From contig NC_003074.8 in the NCBI RefSeq assembly GCF_000001735.4, forward strand, positions 17,367,261-17,431,260: a DNA stretch of 64,000 nt, in the 5' to 3' direction. Of this stretch, positions 1 to 12,019 are shown piece after piece. The translations under genes were made by a program, and so were the position numbers. Within the stretch, counting starts at the first letter, position 1, and every line of letters begins with the position of its first letter. Source of the stretch: Arabidopsis thaliana. Lineage: Eukaryota; Streptophyta; Magnoliopsida; Brassicales; Brassicaceae. The notes beneath the pieces were generated by a model. It did not search any database. It was not told the DNA's origin and was given only the letters and a program-made list of their open reading frames with translations.

Positions 1-1411
1 CGTTTTTAGTAAAAATAATAATAACACAATCAAATATATGGAAATCTTATAAAAAGATTTAGATAATAATAACACAAAGATTTAGATATATGGAATCTTA
101 TAAAAAGAAAAATTATTTTGCAACGATTTTAGTAAAAATAATAATAACACAATCAAATATATGGAAATCAAATATTTAATATGGAAAAGTCAATATCTAA
201 AAGTGATAAGATATGTATAACGTTTTAATCAAAGGAGTTAAATAAGGGATATCATATCAATCATAAATGGATTTTAGACAATATAATATTTATAAAATGA
301 TATTGAATATAGATGCAACTATTCAAAACTGGAATGCTAAAACATTAATACATGCTTGCATCACCCACCACCGGGCTATGAATAGTTACAAAATTAGTTA
401 TATAATTATAAAATTGGTAATTTATATATTCAATATTGTAATAGTAAATCACAAAAATTAACAATTAACAAGCATGATTCTCTTCTTTAACGATTTTCTT
501 TGTAGAATCATTGAATCATGCGATAGTAATTATAGAAACAAATGATAAGCATGATTCTCTTCTTTATTGAATCATTGAAAACATGCTTTTACCGATCTAT
601 ACTATAATCATCGATCGGTTCATATTGTTTTGTTTCAATAATAGAAAATAAGTACTATGAACCATGAGTCGATAAGTAAACATGGTTCTTAAAAAAATGT
701 AAGAATCTCTATATCTATCTTTTAGAGCGTGCTGATAACGTGTTATAACCAGAGAAAGAGATAGAAGAAATGAGTGTGTTATTCCATTGAGAAAAGGGTT
801 CTTTATATAGGAGTACAAGGAAAAGGTAAAACCCTACAAACATCTAGATGGACTTAGATGATGGGTCTTATAATGGGCATCCATCTTTATTCATAACAGT
901 ATCTATGTATTTTTGTTACTATTTGAACCGCACCGCACTTCTCCCGCACCGCAAAACGCAGTCACCATTCGGACCCTAAACCTTCAAAATCTGCATTGTT
1001 TAGAGCGTTAATTTTTGACAAAAAAAAATTGCTAAACTTAATTTGTTAATTAAGTCTAATGAACAAGAGTTTTGTGGTCGATCTATTTAATTCATGTGAA
1101 ATAAATGTACGCAATGAACTAACCCACAATCTCTATTTTTTGGATCTCTAGTCTAATCTTGAGAGAGTGGTTGCTCAATTCGCAGATTTTCGGATATTAT
1201 CCCTAACAAACAAATGGTTGACAAAAAAAAAAAAAGTGAATTTCTTTCAATCTCTTTGAACACAAAAGAGTCAATTGTTACAAAATAAATGCAAAAACCA
1301 AATTGTTTTCTTCTTAAATCCAAAATAAGCCAAGCATATCATGGAACCAATGATAATAATACAAGCTAGAATCATATTCTTATGAGCTTGGAATCATGAA
1401 CTAGCATCGTT
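1..1411. other. Intergenic, AT-rich, with short direct repeats
   Basis: I see no gene here. A segment of about 43 bp at 3-45 is repeated almost exactly at 126-170. A second short repeat, AAGCATGATTCTCTTCTTTA, occurs near 469 and 546. The minus strand of 600-840 has a TATATAA box and a downstream leader resembling an LTR-retrotransposon leader, but I could not define ends, so this is only a guess at an old LTR fragment. Stretches of TTGACAAAAAAA near 1016 and 1216 resemble retroposon tails. Confidence 0.4.
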
Positions 1412-3234
1412 TCACGGATGGAGTACTGCATCTATCTCTTCCTTGAACTTGGCCATCGCGTCCCTAGGTAGTGTTGTCAGCACCCGAACACCACCGCTCT
1501 TCCCCGGAACCGCTTTTGACGCTGGTAACAAAACACACAAAAAGGGCAGTGTCAGAGGAACCAAAGGTATAATGTTCACTAAACCTCCCCAAACGTCTTG
1601 ATCCAACCCAAGATGACGCCAATCAGTCAGCATCATGAAAACTCCTCCGTGGATCTCCTTGGAAGCTAACTTCAGCTTCATTGTATTCTCCATCTCTCTA
1701 AGTTGCTCACACACGTATCCATTATCAAGCGCCGCTCTCTTCGCGTCTTTTATGAGCCTCACAAGGCGAGATATCGGTGTTTTGCTTAGCTCTTTCGCTG
1801 TCAATGCCACGGAAGCATGAGTGAAGGCATTTCCATAGTAGCCTTCAGGTAATGGAGGCTCGATAGAGCTGCGGATGCTGACGGATATAACCAAATCCGT
1901 AATCGTGTCGGGATTTAGCTTCATGGCTCGACATCTTGCTCTCCAAACGTAGGCCGCAAGAACCTCCACGGTCGTGATCTTCATGTTCTTCTCCTTCTCA
2001 TTGGTAAGGTTCTCATCTTCGATAATTATGTTCTTGAGTTTAGTGATGTCTTCGGATGTAATGTTCAGAATTTCACGGACCATGTCTTCCGTTGGTGTAT
2101 CGGGCGAAGAACAATCTTTCTCCACATCAACGAGTTTTGGATTATTTTTGTCGTTCCCGAGCTTGCCTAAAATCACGACGTGTTAAAATTTTCACATGGA
2201 TAAACGTAATATAGATCCATTTTCATAATATATACTGTATTGATCAATGATCTCATTATTCAAAATTGGACCAAACTAAAATCAAATATTTAAGAAAACA
2301 AACAAAAAACGATCCCACACATAGAACGAACAAATATTCGCAAATAATTATATATTTTCTGATATGCTGAAAAAGATTTTGTAGAAATTATATGTGTATG
2401 ATAAAATGGAAATTGCATGTATATATGTAAATTATGTGTATACTAGATTAGGACCCACCCAAAGGGGGTTTTAAAATTTTTAAATTAAATTAACGATACT
2501 TTTGAAAACTATATTTTATATAATAAAAAATTAACCCTAACGTGTAAAAGAATTAAGTGAGATAGTTGTGTTAATTTCTTACATAGAGTACTAATTTGGT
2601 TAGAAGTGATCATGTGTCTGTCCCAGACGGGGATGACCGTGGGTTGGGCTCTTCCGGCGGCCAGTTCAAGTATGGCTTGAGAAAACTGAGCCATGCCAAT
2701 ACCATCACAAACGGTGTGAGAATGAACAGAGCCAATAGTCATTCCTCCACATGTGAACTTAGTGATCTGTAGAGCAAGAGGCCTATACCCAAGATTACAA
2801 CCTTTCAAAGTGTCGTGTGAAGGAACAAGTTGGTATGTTGCTTCCAAGTGATTACCACTCTCCAAGTAATTGAGAGAAGAGAGAGTGCACGAGGCCGTTG
2901 CCTTTATCAAGGGGACTCCATCGCCTTGCGTACAATCTAATTGGAGTGTCTGGTCGCTCGTCCGTCGGTGAAGTTTTCCGGCGAGAGGGTAATAATATAC
3001 AAGGGCATTAGAGAGGGCGAGTTGAATAAAAGAAGCCGGATGGTAGTTGGTGTGATCTCGAACGTATGGGTTTGGGGAGAAGACGCATAGGATGTCCAGG
3101 ATTACTTCGTTGTTAGGATCGTTGTCAATGGTAGAGAGAGACAAAGTGACATCAGGTGTTGGCTTTGAGGGTTTCACAAGAACCACTTCTGACTTCTCAA
3201 CGACAAAGGGACATGAATTGTCGCTTCTTGGCAT
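1412..3234 (-). CDS. BAHD (HXXXD-type) acyltransferase, two exons
   Basis: The enzyme transfers an acyl group from a CoA thioester to an alcohol or amine in secondary metabolism, normally in the cytosol. Exon 1 is 3234-2583 and exon 2 is 2166-1412. The donor is GTAAGA, the acceptor is TTTTAG, and the split codon T|GC restores Cys218. The protein is 468 aa, normal for the family. The catalytic HXXXD motif is HTVCD at residues 173-177. The second family motif, usually DFGWG, is DVWGG at 408-412, so Asp, Trp and one Gly are kept. The gene is intact, with no stop or frameshift. The start is the first ATG, followed by the usual N-terminal block (VVEKSEVVLVKPSKPTP). It matches my memory of At3g47170. 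The acyl donor and acceptor cannot be told from sequence. The 416-bp intron may hold a short Helitron-like end near 2443. Confidence 0.9.
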
Positions 3235-3321
3235 TGTGTGTTGTGTGTGTAAATGAGTAGTGCTCTTATCATAGCTTATTCTTATATAATCATTTCGAAA
3301 ATTCTCCCATTTTCCGAGTGG

Positions 3322-3590
3322 GTTTATTTAACGAAAGTAGAGTGAAGATTTATAATCAATATTGCTAAGTAATACTAATATTTATTAGTAAGCCGCTTGA
3401 TGTTTAGTGCTCTCCCTATCATTACCCGAGCAAGACTTAATCAGTATTTGGTGAGTTTATTTAACGATGGTTGTAACATTTAATAACAAAATTGCTAAGT
3501 AAGACTCATATTAGTAAGCCACTTGGTGCCTAATGCTCTGCCACTAATTCATTTCTCTTCACGAGCACGACCTAATCAGTATTTACTGGG
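3322..3590. repeat. 133-bp tandem duplication upstream of the acyltransferase
   Basis: The block starting GTTTATTTAACGA at 3322 recurs at 3455. Both copies run through ATTGCTAAGTAA, TTAGTAAGCC and TAATCAGTATTT. The copies have diverged by scattered substitutions and small indels, so the duplication is not very recent. It lies about 90-360 bp upstream of the minus-strand acyltransferase ATG, where promoter elements would be expected. Confidence 0.75.
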
Positions 3591-5441
3591 CTCCAAATTT
3601 TCCTTTCTCTTGATTCGGGGTGGTTCTTTTTTATTTTGCCATGTTGGCTTCGTGGCTTTAAAATGAGACGGTTTTATAATACAAACATTTGGCAAGATAT
3701 ATATAAACTAGAAAAAGACTCACCCGATGCATGGAAATAATAGAAAAATATTGAAAAGGGGCGCCTATAAAGGTTGGCCTCTGAATATCGTTTATAAAAA
3801 TCTATGTTATAAGAGAAAATTGTTCTAAAAATTTGATTGCTACAACTGCATTTTTATAAGAGAAAATAATAGTTTTCCGATAAGGTGAGATTTTCAAGCA
3901 TTTAATTGACGTCTAATCTAATAATCCGAGATTTTGAACCATTTTTACGCAATGTTCATGCACAACCGACTTGTAATATATGTAGACAATGTTCATTCCG
4001 ATTGTCTCATTTGATCCAACCTTTTCATGTAAAAAATTTTGGTAAAAAACCGATCGTCTGTTAGTATAAGTGATGATTTAAATGCATTAAAAGAATCATA
4101 GATAGAATAAAAGGGAGGTTTAGAGAAAAAATCATTCTAAAGCAATGATCCAATATATATTCGTATTATTTTATTCTTAAATAATAAAAGGTCATCTAAA
4201 ATCCATCAAATCACGGGGTATATCCTTCAAATAACCCCTCACATTGTTTGTGGTTCTGCAAGCCCCTTTTAAAAGCTTTTACAGCAGGCGTGGGTTTGAT
4301 CTTAAATAATGCAATTTCTTGCAAATTAATGACAGAACTTATTGGAAGTTTAGAGTCCCACATACAGAATCATTTATTGTGGTCTCGTGTGTTGCGGAGA
4401 GAACATGTCCATCATAGAAATATCATACATGCATAACCATTCTTCGTATTGCATGGAAAAGTGCATCGTGGAATCATTATTTGTGGGAATTATTAGTTGC
4501 AATCTGATTGAACATCATCAAAGTGGAATAATTGTTTTTTTTCCTGTGAAGAAAGATATAATATACTTTTGTGCGTACAGAAAGATCCTTCAAATCAGAA
4601 AATGTACTCGTGAACCATCAAATTGGCGAAATAGGTCTCCCTACAAAATTCTACGACCTTTGTGGCGTGTTGGTTGTATGCCCTATAACTCCTGAAATTC
4701 CTAATCAAAATATACAATTTGAGATATATATTCTTACACTTTTGCATAGAAAATTTCTGATTTTAAGAGACTAACTCTTTCTTTTTTTTTTAAGTGTGAA
4801 AGATGACAAGGTTGCTATAATTTTAACTGAAGACTCTAAAGAGCCAACAGTAACAATGTGCGTCTCCTTCGATTTGTCTTTGCTTCATTAAGTTGGCCGG
4901 TGAAAATATGTTTTCAAGTCTTTATCTATATGTCGCTCACTACCCTTTCATTATGTGTAACAAATAAAATAAAATCCTTAACGGATATCCATTTATATCT
5001 GTCAAAAATCGATTTCATCAATGGCATTAGAGACTTTTCAAGTCTGGGTGGGTATTCTTGTGCATATTTACTTCGCATATCTTATCTTGTGAATTTCTAA
5101 TTCAATATTTTATATTATTCATTTAAATTTCTTTGTTGTGTTAAAAAATATGTGAGATATGTATTTACTTTTTTTTTTATTTCTTAATTAAATTTCTTTG
5201 TTGTTAATATTTCTTAATTAAACTGTAGTATTCTAAGATCTTTTATTTTAATTTATATAATTAGTTCTGGATTATGTAAGATTCATATATCACCGTGCCT
5301 CTTGTTTTACGTATATATCTTTGATTCCTTAAACTTAATAAATAAAAATATGTAATGTTTATAACCAAAATGTAAGTTTATTTTCTAAATTCTTCAATTT
5401 TCTTTTCTGGTTAATTTGTTATAAGAATGAGTATATTTACT
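3591..5441. other. Intergenic, no recognisable gene
   Basis: The segment is AT-rich. Several short open frames between 4248 and 5100 have no domain I recognise and lack coherent exon structure. The stretch 4240-5060 is less AT-rich than its surroundings and could be a decayed coding fragment of a mobile element, but I cannot name it. Confidence 0.35.
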
Positions 5442-5507
5442 AAGTCTCAATAGCTCAACTAGTAAAATACCCCATGCAAAACCTAGAGGTCGTAGGTTTA
5501 ATCCCCC
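5442..5507 (+). repeat. tRNA-like segment, probable SINE head or tRNA pseudogene
   Basis: The segment contains an A-box-like TAGCTCAACTAGTAAAA and, about 37 bp later, a B-box-like AGGTCGTAGGTTTAATCC, spaced as in a tRNA gene. It does not fold into a proper cloverleaf with a canonical anticodon, so it is not a working tRNA. A tRNA-derived SINE head is the most likely source; no clear body or tail was found. Confidence 0.45.
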
Positions 5508-5560
5508 AAAAAAGTTAATAAACTAATTAATGATAATTAAAATATTTATACCATTACATT

Positions 5561-6193
5561 TCAACTGACAGATGGTTCAGAACAACAAATGGGACAAATC
5601 TTCTTTGTCTCAAGCCATTTGGTTATACACTCAGAGTGGTATGGATGGTCACAAGGTCGGAGAACGACCAAAGATTCTCTTTCTTCAAACTCCATTTGGC
5701 AAACTACACAACGATCAATCTCGTTTTTGTTATGTGAAAATACGTATGTAGATGCGTTCAAACACGTAGAGATTTCAATAGGAGTTAGCCCACGGTTTTC
5801 GACTCCGATGAAATCTCCAAGCGCAATCAGTTCCTCGTAAGACAATTGGTCGGGATCAATCTCATCTTCTTCCTCCAAGAAATCATCCTCCTCCTCAAGG
5901 TTGGAATTGCTTTCTTGATCTTCAAGAAACTCATTGATTTCGTCTTCATCTACTCCAAATCCATTGCTATCGAAATACTCGTAGTAGTTCTCATTGATTT
6001 CTTCTTCATCTTCAGATTCTTCGTCACTTTCTATCATTGAAATCATTGAGGGAGACGAATCATGCATAGCATGGGCAAAATGGGAATTAGCTTGGGAGGC
6101 AGCAAGAGCAACTTCAGAATTTGCTTGCTCAAAGAGGGCTAGATCGGGAAGTTTGTTTGGAGGTTGCTTAGGCTCTTCTTCTTGGTTATCCAT
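5561..6193 (-). CDS. RING-H2 E3 ubiquitin ligase, BIG BROTHER-related type
   Basis: A single-exon gene of 210 aa. The C-terminal RING-H2 finger spans Cys162 to Cys203 with the order C-x2-C, C-x-H, H-x2-C, C-x2-C (CVVC, CDHPYHSEC, CPIC). Such fingers bind an E2 enzyme and pass ubiquitin to a substrate. Residues 117-140 (LSYEELIALGDFIGVENRGL) match the segment found before the RING in BIG BROTHER-related ligases. Residues 54-114 are very acidic (Asp/Glu-rich) and probably disordered. There is no signal peptide or membrane segment, so it is likely cytosolic or nuclear. All eight zinc ligands are present and the gene looks functional. It matches my memory of At3g47180. The substrate is unknown. 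Confidence 0.92.
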   Translation of the reverse strand: MDNQEEEPKQPPNKLPDLALFEQANSEVALAASQANSHFAHAMHDSSPSMISMIESDEESEDEEEINENYYEYFDSNGFGVDEDEINEFLEDQESNSNLEEEDDFLEEEDEIDPDQLSYEELIALGDFIGVENRGLTPIEISTCLNASTYVFSHNKNEIDRCVVCQMEFEERESLVVLRPCDHPYHSECITKWLETKKICPICCSEPSVS

Positions 6194-7252
6194 TAGAGAA
6201 GAATAAGTAGATTGTGTTATGGTTAGGAAGCCGAGCTCCGGAATTTTATATGAAAATGGCTTTCATGTCAGAGAGGTTACTTAAGCAACAAGAAATGAAT
6301 ATTGTGGACAGCTTCCGTACAAAGTAATACAAAAGAAACATGCGGAAGTTAGGGTATCCTTTTTCGCTATTATAAGCAAATATTGCATAAGTTTTAAATT
6401 TGCCAATCAGGTATGCATTTTCCCTTAACTTTGGGTTTGCGAAGAAAGAAAAGTCATATCTTGGACGATATGCTGCATCTACCTAAAAAGCATTTCTGAG
6501 AATGCATGACATATTCCTCTATATATATAGAAATTCACTTGTGTATAACCAGCCTAATAGACAATCACATTAAACTTTTGTTCTGACTAAATCGCTTGTA
6601 CTATATATTATTATTTATTTTTGTGCAAAATACTATATATTACTTATAATCTATAAAGATTAAAACAATATAATTTGGTTTTGGTGGTATCGAACAAGAT
6701 TATTAGAGGAAAAAGTATATATTCAGTTTATTCTTCTCCTCCTTAGTAATTTTATGTGGAAAGCTTTTTTCTTTATATAAATTTCATCTCTTCTAACTAA
6801 TGCAAAACTAGCTGATCACAAACCAAAAAATAATAATAATGTAAAACTAGCTTAGAATTGTATTTTACATTTTCAACCTATTTCGTAAAAATTGAGAAGT
6901 ATTTTTTTTTTTTGTGAATTTGTTCATCTTAAGATTTAACCACTTGTTTGTTGCCTAGGTTGATGGAAGTTTTTTTTTTTGGTTGTGGGGATAAGCTTTG
7001 AACTTATTTCCATGGCTGAGAAATGGTGCAAATGTTTGAGGATCCAAAGTCTAATGTTAGAGCTTATTTTCGTCTTCTTTTAAGGCACTAAGTTTCTTTG
7101 TATTTATCATTTAACTTGTATATAAAAGTTTAATACACAAATAAACCTTGCAAATACAAAAGTTTTGCCATGCAAATATAAGTATTTTTTAGGATACAAA
7201 GAAAAAGCAAATTGTAAATATACATATTCGGAGAAAATAAGAGAATACAAGA
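6194..7252. other. Intergenic between the RING and dioxygenase genes
   Basis: The segment is AT-rich with homopolymer runs. It holds the RING gene promoter (minus strand, with a TATA-like box near 6240-6250) and the dioxygenase 3' flank. I see no further gene or mobile element. Confidence 0.5.
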
Positions 7253-8772
7253 CTAGGGGTTGCTCAGGAACCTAGAAAGGCCGACTTTGCTACCATGGGT
7301 CTCAACATCAAGCTTAACTTGAGCTTCAAACTCCGAGAATTTGAATGGCTTATAGCGAGTAGAGTTAAACATACAGTCTTTGTCCGGGAACACAAAGTTA
7401 ACTATCGAGTATCTCTCTTTCTTCCTCATCCTCTTTCCTACTTTATGCAACACACTCTTGTATTCCTCATCACTTATCACCTGTATCATATGATTTTTTA
7501 TTGATTTATCTCATATGAAATATATCTTAACATGCATGGAACGTTAGTTACTTAATTACCTGCATCATATCCCCAAGACCGACGACAAAAGAACTGGCAA
7601 GAGGTTTGACATTGAACCATTCCCCATCTTTCATGAACTCTAGCCCACCAACATCGTCTTGGTTTATGATCGATATCACCGAACTGTCCGTATGAGCTTC
7701 GAGTCCGGGGGATTCGGTACACTGAGGATACCGTTGAACACGTATCACACCTGTTGACTCTGATAAGTAGCCCATTTTTTGGTCACCGGATAATTCAAGG
7801 GACAAGGTTTCTATTATAGCTTCAAATAGGGTCACAATAATCCTAGTTACGTGCTTCCCATATTCCTCCATCACCACTCTGCGTAACTCATCACACAATG
7901 ATAATTGATAATATTGTGAGCTATGAGACCAAAAGACAAAAGAAATGAATAATGGGCGCAATAACATAATTTATCCTAAAACTTTACTCATTAATATTCA
8001 TGAAACGTCATTTGTAAAACTAGTGGTATATGTGCTTTCGACATTAAATTAAGTTTTTATCGTCTAATGATTTTGTAGTTTTGTCACTTTTTTTCTTCTT
8101 CACATTCGTAGATTATACGTAAAACTCGTGACTTTACGTCGGTGTTATCATAGATCTAGTCACCGGCCATCTTTAATCGGAGAAGTGTAGATTAAAACAA
8201 CTTTAAGCTATAAAATTTGAAGCTATCTAATCTGTGCAAAACTAGAATTTCGATTTGATTAAATTCTTTAAACCCACCAATGAAGTAAGAGTTAAGAATT
8301 CAGTTAAACGACGCCGTACGTACCGGAAAGACTCAAGCTTGGGATCAGTACAAGAAAGTGCAAGAAGCCGAGAGAGAGATGCAAGAGGAATATTGATGCC
8401 TTCGAACAAGTGACCACTAGATTCTTGTGGGGCTCTCGTTACGGCTTTTCCCGATGGACTTACCGTATGTGTTCCCCAGTAATACGATAACGGAGAGTTA
8501 ACGCCGAACAACGTCCGTTTCTCTTCAAACGGCAGACTCAACACTGACTCCGTTATCTCTTTCACCTGTGACATAAACGTTAAGGGTATCCCAGTATTCT
8601 CCAAATGGAAGATCCCCCAGTCTTTGCATGCTTCTCTCAGTTTCTCCATGTCCAAATGCTCCATATCGATAACCGGGATATCGATATCTTTGCTCCGGTC
8701 TAGACCCGTTTCAGTGGATTTTTCGCTCATTAGAGGTCGAAACTCTGGTGGATAAGACTCCGAGTTGCTCAT
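7253..8772 (-). CDS. 2-oxoglutarate/Fe(II)-dependent dioxygenase, three exons
   Basis: The protein is a cytosolic oxygenase of the plant DOXC class, which hydroxylates or desaturates small molecules using 2-oxoglutarate and O2. Exons are 8772-8324, 7878-7560 and 7480-7253, coding 331 aa. The first donor is CCG|GTACGT. For exon 2 I chose the acceptor ACGCAG at 7880 rather than one at 7922, because it joins ESF to RVVMEEYGKH as in relatives. The iron ligands are His212 and Asp214 (HTD) and His268. The 2-oxoglutarate-binding pair is Arg279-x-Ser281 (RYS). All are present, so the enzyme should be active. It resembles gibberellin-oxidase-type proteins, but the substrate cannot be assigned. It matches my memory of At3g47190. 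A broken paralogue lies at 23915-25278. Confidence 0.88.
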
Positions 8773-9228
8773 GTTCTCCTTTGAAGTGCACCCGTTGTTT
8801 CTGATATCTCTCTATCTCTCTTGTGAATAAGGGGTAATGCAAATTGATATTATCTTTCTATAGAAAATGAAGCGTTACAAACGAAAAATATTGCATGTGT
8901 CAGGTTTATTTAGTAACTGACGACCGAGTACTGTTCTGTAATTTTAGGTTTAATTAAATTTTGTTGTTTATGTAAGTGTTTGATAAATTATTCTTTTCAT
9001 TTTTAGGTCAATTAATTTCTTTTCATATTTTTTTTATTGTGATTAAATTAAATTTAGAAATATATGGTATGACTTTTTCGGATCATAAGTTTGGTAAAGC
9101 TATTAAGCATACATTTAGAGGCTAGTGAACTAGCAACGAGGATGCACATAGCAACTTTGATGGATAGAGAGAGGTAGTGGGATAGCTATTGCTTATTGGG
9201 CCTCTACTGGTTGTTGTCGCGACTTCTA

Positions 9229-9350
9229 TTATTAGGTCGAAACTCTGGTGGCTAAGCCTAAGACTATGAGTTGCTCATGCTCTCCTTTGAAATGGACTCA
9301 TTGTTTCTGCTATCTCTCTCTTTTGTGAATAAGAGGTAATGCATCTATAA
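9229..9350 (-). repeat. Partial duplicate of the dioxygenase start and leader
   Basis: This segment copies 8731-8845, which spans the dioxygenase start codon and 5' leader. GGTCGAAACTCTGGTGG, GAGTTGCTCATG and GAATAAGRGGTAATGC all recur in order. Scattered changes show it is old. Only the first few codons are included, so no protein can result. It is probably left over from the duplications that made the second dioxygenase copy. Confidence 0.7.
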
Positions 9351-10397
9351 AACCATGATATAAATTTAAACAAAACGAAGCGTTACTAAAGAGAAATATT
9401 TATGAGAGTTATTTAGTTATTGACGACCGAGTCATCGTTGTGTTTGTGTATAGTAGTTTCATTTTGAATTAATTTTTCTCTCTCTCCCTCTCTCTCTCTA
9501 GAAGTCATCTATACTATTATTTGAGCAATGTTAAAAATAACTTTAACCTGGATTGATGTGTTAGAGATTACATAGAAGGAAAAATCCTACTCTGGGTCAA
9601 GTTACCCGACATAGCTTCGTTTATCGACCCATCCCATTCCCAGCCCGCACGGATCTTTCCACCTGTGACCAAGCCACCAAATATAAGGCCCTTGTATCAC
9701 CTGTGTAAAAGGCCAATAACTGAACAAGCCCAAGCAATCTTTCTAATTAACTTCCATAAGTATAGATGCAAGTAATATTTGATTCAGGTAAGTCATGGCT
9801 ATAAATGTATTGCTTAATATTGGGATGTACATTTGATATCATTGTTTATCCTTGAAAATTCAACTAATATAACTCTTTGTCACATGTCATTGGCTTTGTT
9901 TGATAGTCATGGTCTTTCAAAAAGAGAAGATAAATTAAAGGATAATATTTTTGAAATACTCACTTGACACGTTTCTAAATATGATTGGTTAGTTTTTCCC
10001 TTATAATTTCATATTTAAATAAATAGTTAAAAGTAATAAATTAATATATTTAAGAGATATCCGGACAACATAACTTTTGCCGATGAAGATGCTCTTACCT
10101 TTTGTCGGGTCAGGCGTTTACATTTTATAAAGGTTAAATTTTTTGATGATGATTTCTATTTCTAGAGAGAGTTCATCAAAGGAAAAGATATCAACAAGAT
10201 AATTTCTGCAAAGTAACGATAACATGCAAATATATGAAAAATTCATAAAACCATATAGGTAGCAATAACACAAGATAAACTAAAAGTCAATAGACAACAT
10301 AATACAAGAAGTGAACCTCAAGCTGATGGTAAAACATATAGATGCAGAAACAATGAGGTGTGTAGAAGAGAAGACTGCTCACATCTTTTGATTTTCC
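9351..10397. other. Intergenic; possible Helitron 5' end at 9508
   Basis: No gene seen. TCTATACTATTATTTGAGC at 9508, preceded by A, looks like an Arabidopsis Helitron 5' terminus. I found no matching hairpin plus CTRR end before the DUF247 gene, so an element cannot be bounded. The rest holds the DUF247 3' flank. Confidence 0.35.
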
Positions 10398-11828
10398 CTA
10401 AGGAAGACCCAATGGAGGAGGAGCTGCGTTTCCATTACCTTTCTTGTCGTTCAGGTAGGAAAGAATGGCAACAGTTGACTGTAGCATGGTAAGAAGAATA
10501 ACGAAAAGAACAGCACACGATGACAGAAAAGTCCATGGTGATTCAAAGTGTGTGTGCCTAAAGCCAGCCCATAATCCATTGTACCATTTTTTGGTGTACT
10601 CGTTCACGCCCTTAAACACATTGTTTAGGTAACTTGTATCTACTTCAAACACAACATCTTTACTGATAGTTTTGAAGAACTCTGAGACCTCATTATTGCT
10701 ACCAAAATGATTCTCTATGATGAGCTTGTCGTTTCTCAAGAAAGTTACATCTTCCTCGTTATTTAGAAGGCATCCCATGAAGACTATGTAGGTTGTTATT
10801 TCGTTGGAACTGTCAGTGTAAAACTGTTCAAAGGCAACACAGTTGAGGAAGAATGAGCTGATGAACCCATCAAATCTTAACTGTGGTATCTGAAGCTTGT
10901 TCTTCTTTAATCTTACATTTAATATGGAATCTTCTTTACTCCTTCTTAGCCTGAACTTTATCCCTTGGAGGCGAAGTCTTTTGGCCGACAATATCAACGG
11001 CACCGCTTTAGAATCTACGGATGGTACGTTTCCAGATTTACCCTCATGGAGTTGAACTTGAACATGTGGGGATGATGCTTTGTCAGATTCACTCGTGTTA
11101 GGTAAGAAGGTCTCACGGATGAGGTCAAGAAGATGTTTTGCCTTGTAGTTTCTGTGTTTCTCCCAATAACTGCCTTCTTTATCTATTGGATTTTTAAAGA
11201 AGTGAAACGCTATCCTGTTTAGATCACTAGAGACACCAATCTTGGATCCAACATACAAAGTTTGAAGAACAAAAAAAGGGACCTGATTTTCCAACAGTAG
11301 AAGATCACTCTGAATAGACGAGAGAAGCCAGGGGATCGAAAAGATTGGATCCTCACTCAATTCTATGTTTCCCGACATGATCAGAAAAACCATGAGGATG
11401 AAGCACCCATCCAAAACCATCATAAACATTAAGTCATGTCCTGTCTTAAGTTCCTCAGAATAAGATTTCCTTATCTTATCTTCCAAATCAACTACAGCCT
11501 TAACCAAGACATTTTCCTCCACGTCCTTCTTTTTTGCCTCGTCTAGGAAAAGCTGTAGAAGCCGAGGCTTGTGCTGTTGAATCATTTGGAGGTGCTTTTC
11601 ACCGTAATGGTAAGGACCAATGGAAACAACTTTGGGCTTATAGGCTTTGGGATTCAATGCTACGAAGCTCTCAGGGACTCTAAAGATGCAACAAGATTCC
11701 TTACCAGCTGATTCCAAGAGAAGCACTGGTTCCTTACTTCCTGAGGATAAGTAGTTTCTGAAAGCAGATGGTGGTGGTGGAGAAGCTTTATCGGAAGATG
11801 ATGAAATTATATCCGTCTTGTCTGCCAT
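10398..11828 (-). CDS. DUF247 (UPF0481) protein, membrane-anchored
   Basis: An uninterrupted 476-aa frame. It has the DUF247 signatures in order: LLLESAGKESCCIFRVP, PKVVSIGPYHYG, the HLQMIQQHK block, MMVLDGCFILM, SDLLLLENQVPFFVL, the LSAKRLRLQGIKF block and FISSFFLNCVAFEQF. A C-terminal hydrophobic helix, near residues 437-458 (SSCAVLFVILLTMLQS), would anchor it in a membrane. The biochemical role of DUF247 is not known; in grasses some members act in self-incompatibility. The 5' leader has an intron on the minus strand with donor CAACA|GTAAGA and acceptor CCTAG|GAAAG, conserved in both paralogues in this window. Matches my memory of At3g47200. Confidence 0.95.
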   Translation of the reverse strand: MADKTDIISSSSDKASPPPPSAFRNYLSSGSKEPVLLLESAGKESCCIFRVPESFVALNPKAYKPKVVSIGPYHYGEKHLQMIQQHKPRLLQLFLDEAKKKDVEENVLVKAVVDLEDKIRKSYSEELKTGHDLMFMMVLDGCFILMVFLIMSGNIELSEDPIFSIPWLLSSIQSDLLLLENQVPFFVLQTLYVGSKIGVSSDLNRIAFHFFKNPIDKEGSYWEKHRNYKAKHLLDLIRETFLPNTSESDKASSPHVQVQLHEGKSGNVPSVDSKAVPLILSAKRLRLQGIKFRLRRSKEDSILNVRLKKNKLQIPQLRFDGFISSFFLNCVAFEQFYTDSSNEITTYIVFMGCLLNNEEDVTFLRNDKLIIENHFGSNNEVSEFFKTISKDVVFEVDTSYLNNVFKGVNEYTKKWYNGLWAGFRHTHFESPWTFLSSCAVLFVILLTMLQSTVAILSYLNDKKGNGNAAPPPLGLP

Positions 11829-11859
11829 GATTTTGTTCCACTACGATCCTCCTTTCCTA

Positions 11860-11941
11860 GGTTCAAAGAAAAGGTCGTCGGATTCAAGTTATAAAAATAA
11901 ATCGAGATATTGATTCGAGAAAAATAGAGCGAAAATCTTAC
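11860..11941 (-). other. Inferred 5'UTR intron of the DUF247 gene
   Basis: The donor GTAAGATTTT and the acceptor AACCTAG sit upstream of the ATG. The same arrangement (GTAAGATTT...CAG|GAAA) occurs before both other DUF247 genes, at about 18168-18257 and 34335-34430. Conservation across three diverged paralogues supports real splicing. Ends are approximate. Confidence 0.6.
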
Positions 11942-12019
11942 TGTTGTTGTGAGTGTTAGTTGAACCGTGAGTTCTTCTTCTGCCTTACTCTTGCCTCTTA
12001 GAGGCAGGTGAGGGTTCAT

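Noticed and set aside
7879-7920. Earlier acceptor for dioxygenase exon 2 (at 7922)
   Set aside because: It is in phase, but it adds SQYYQLSLCDELR, which has no place in the family; the acceptor at 7880 gives the conserved join and the usual length.
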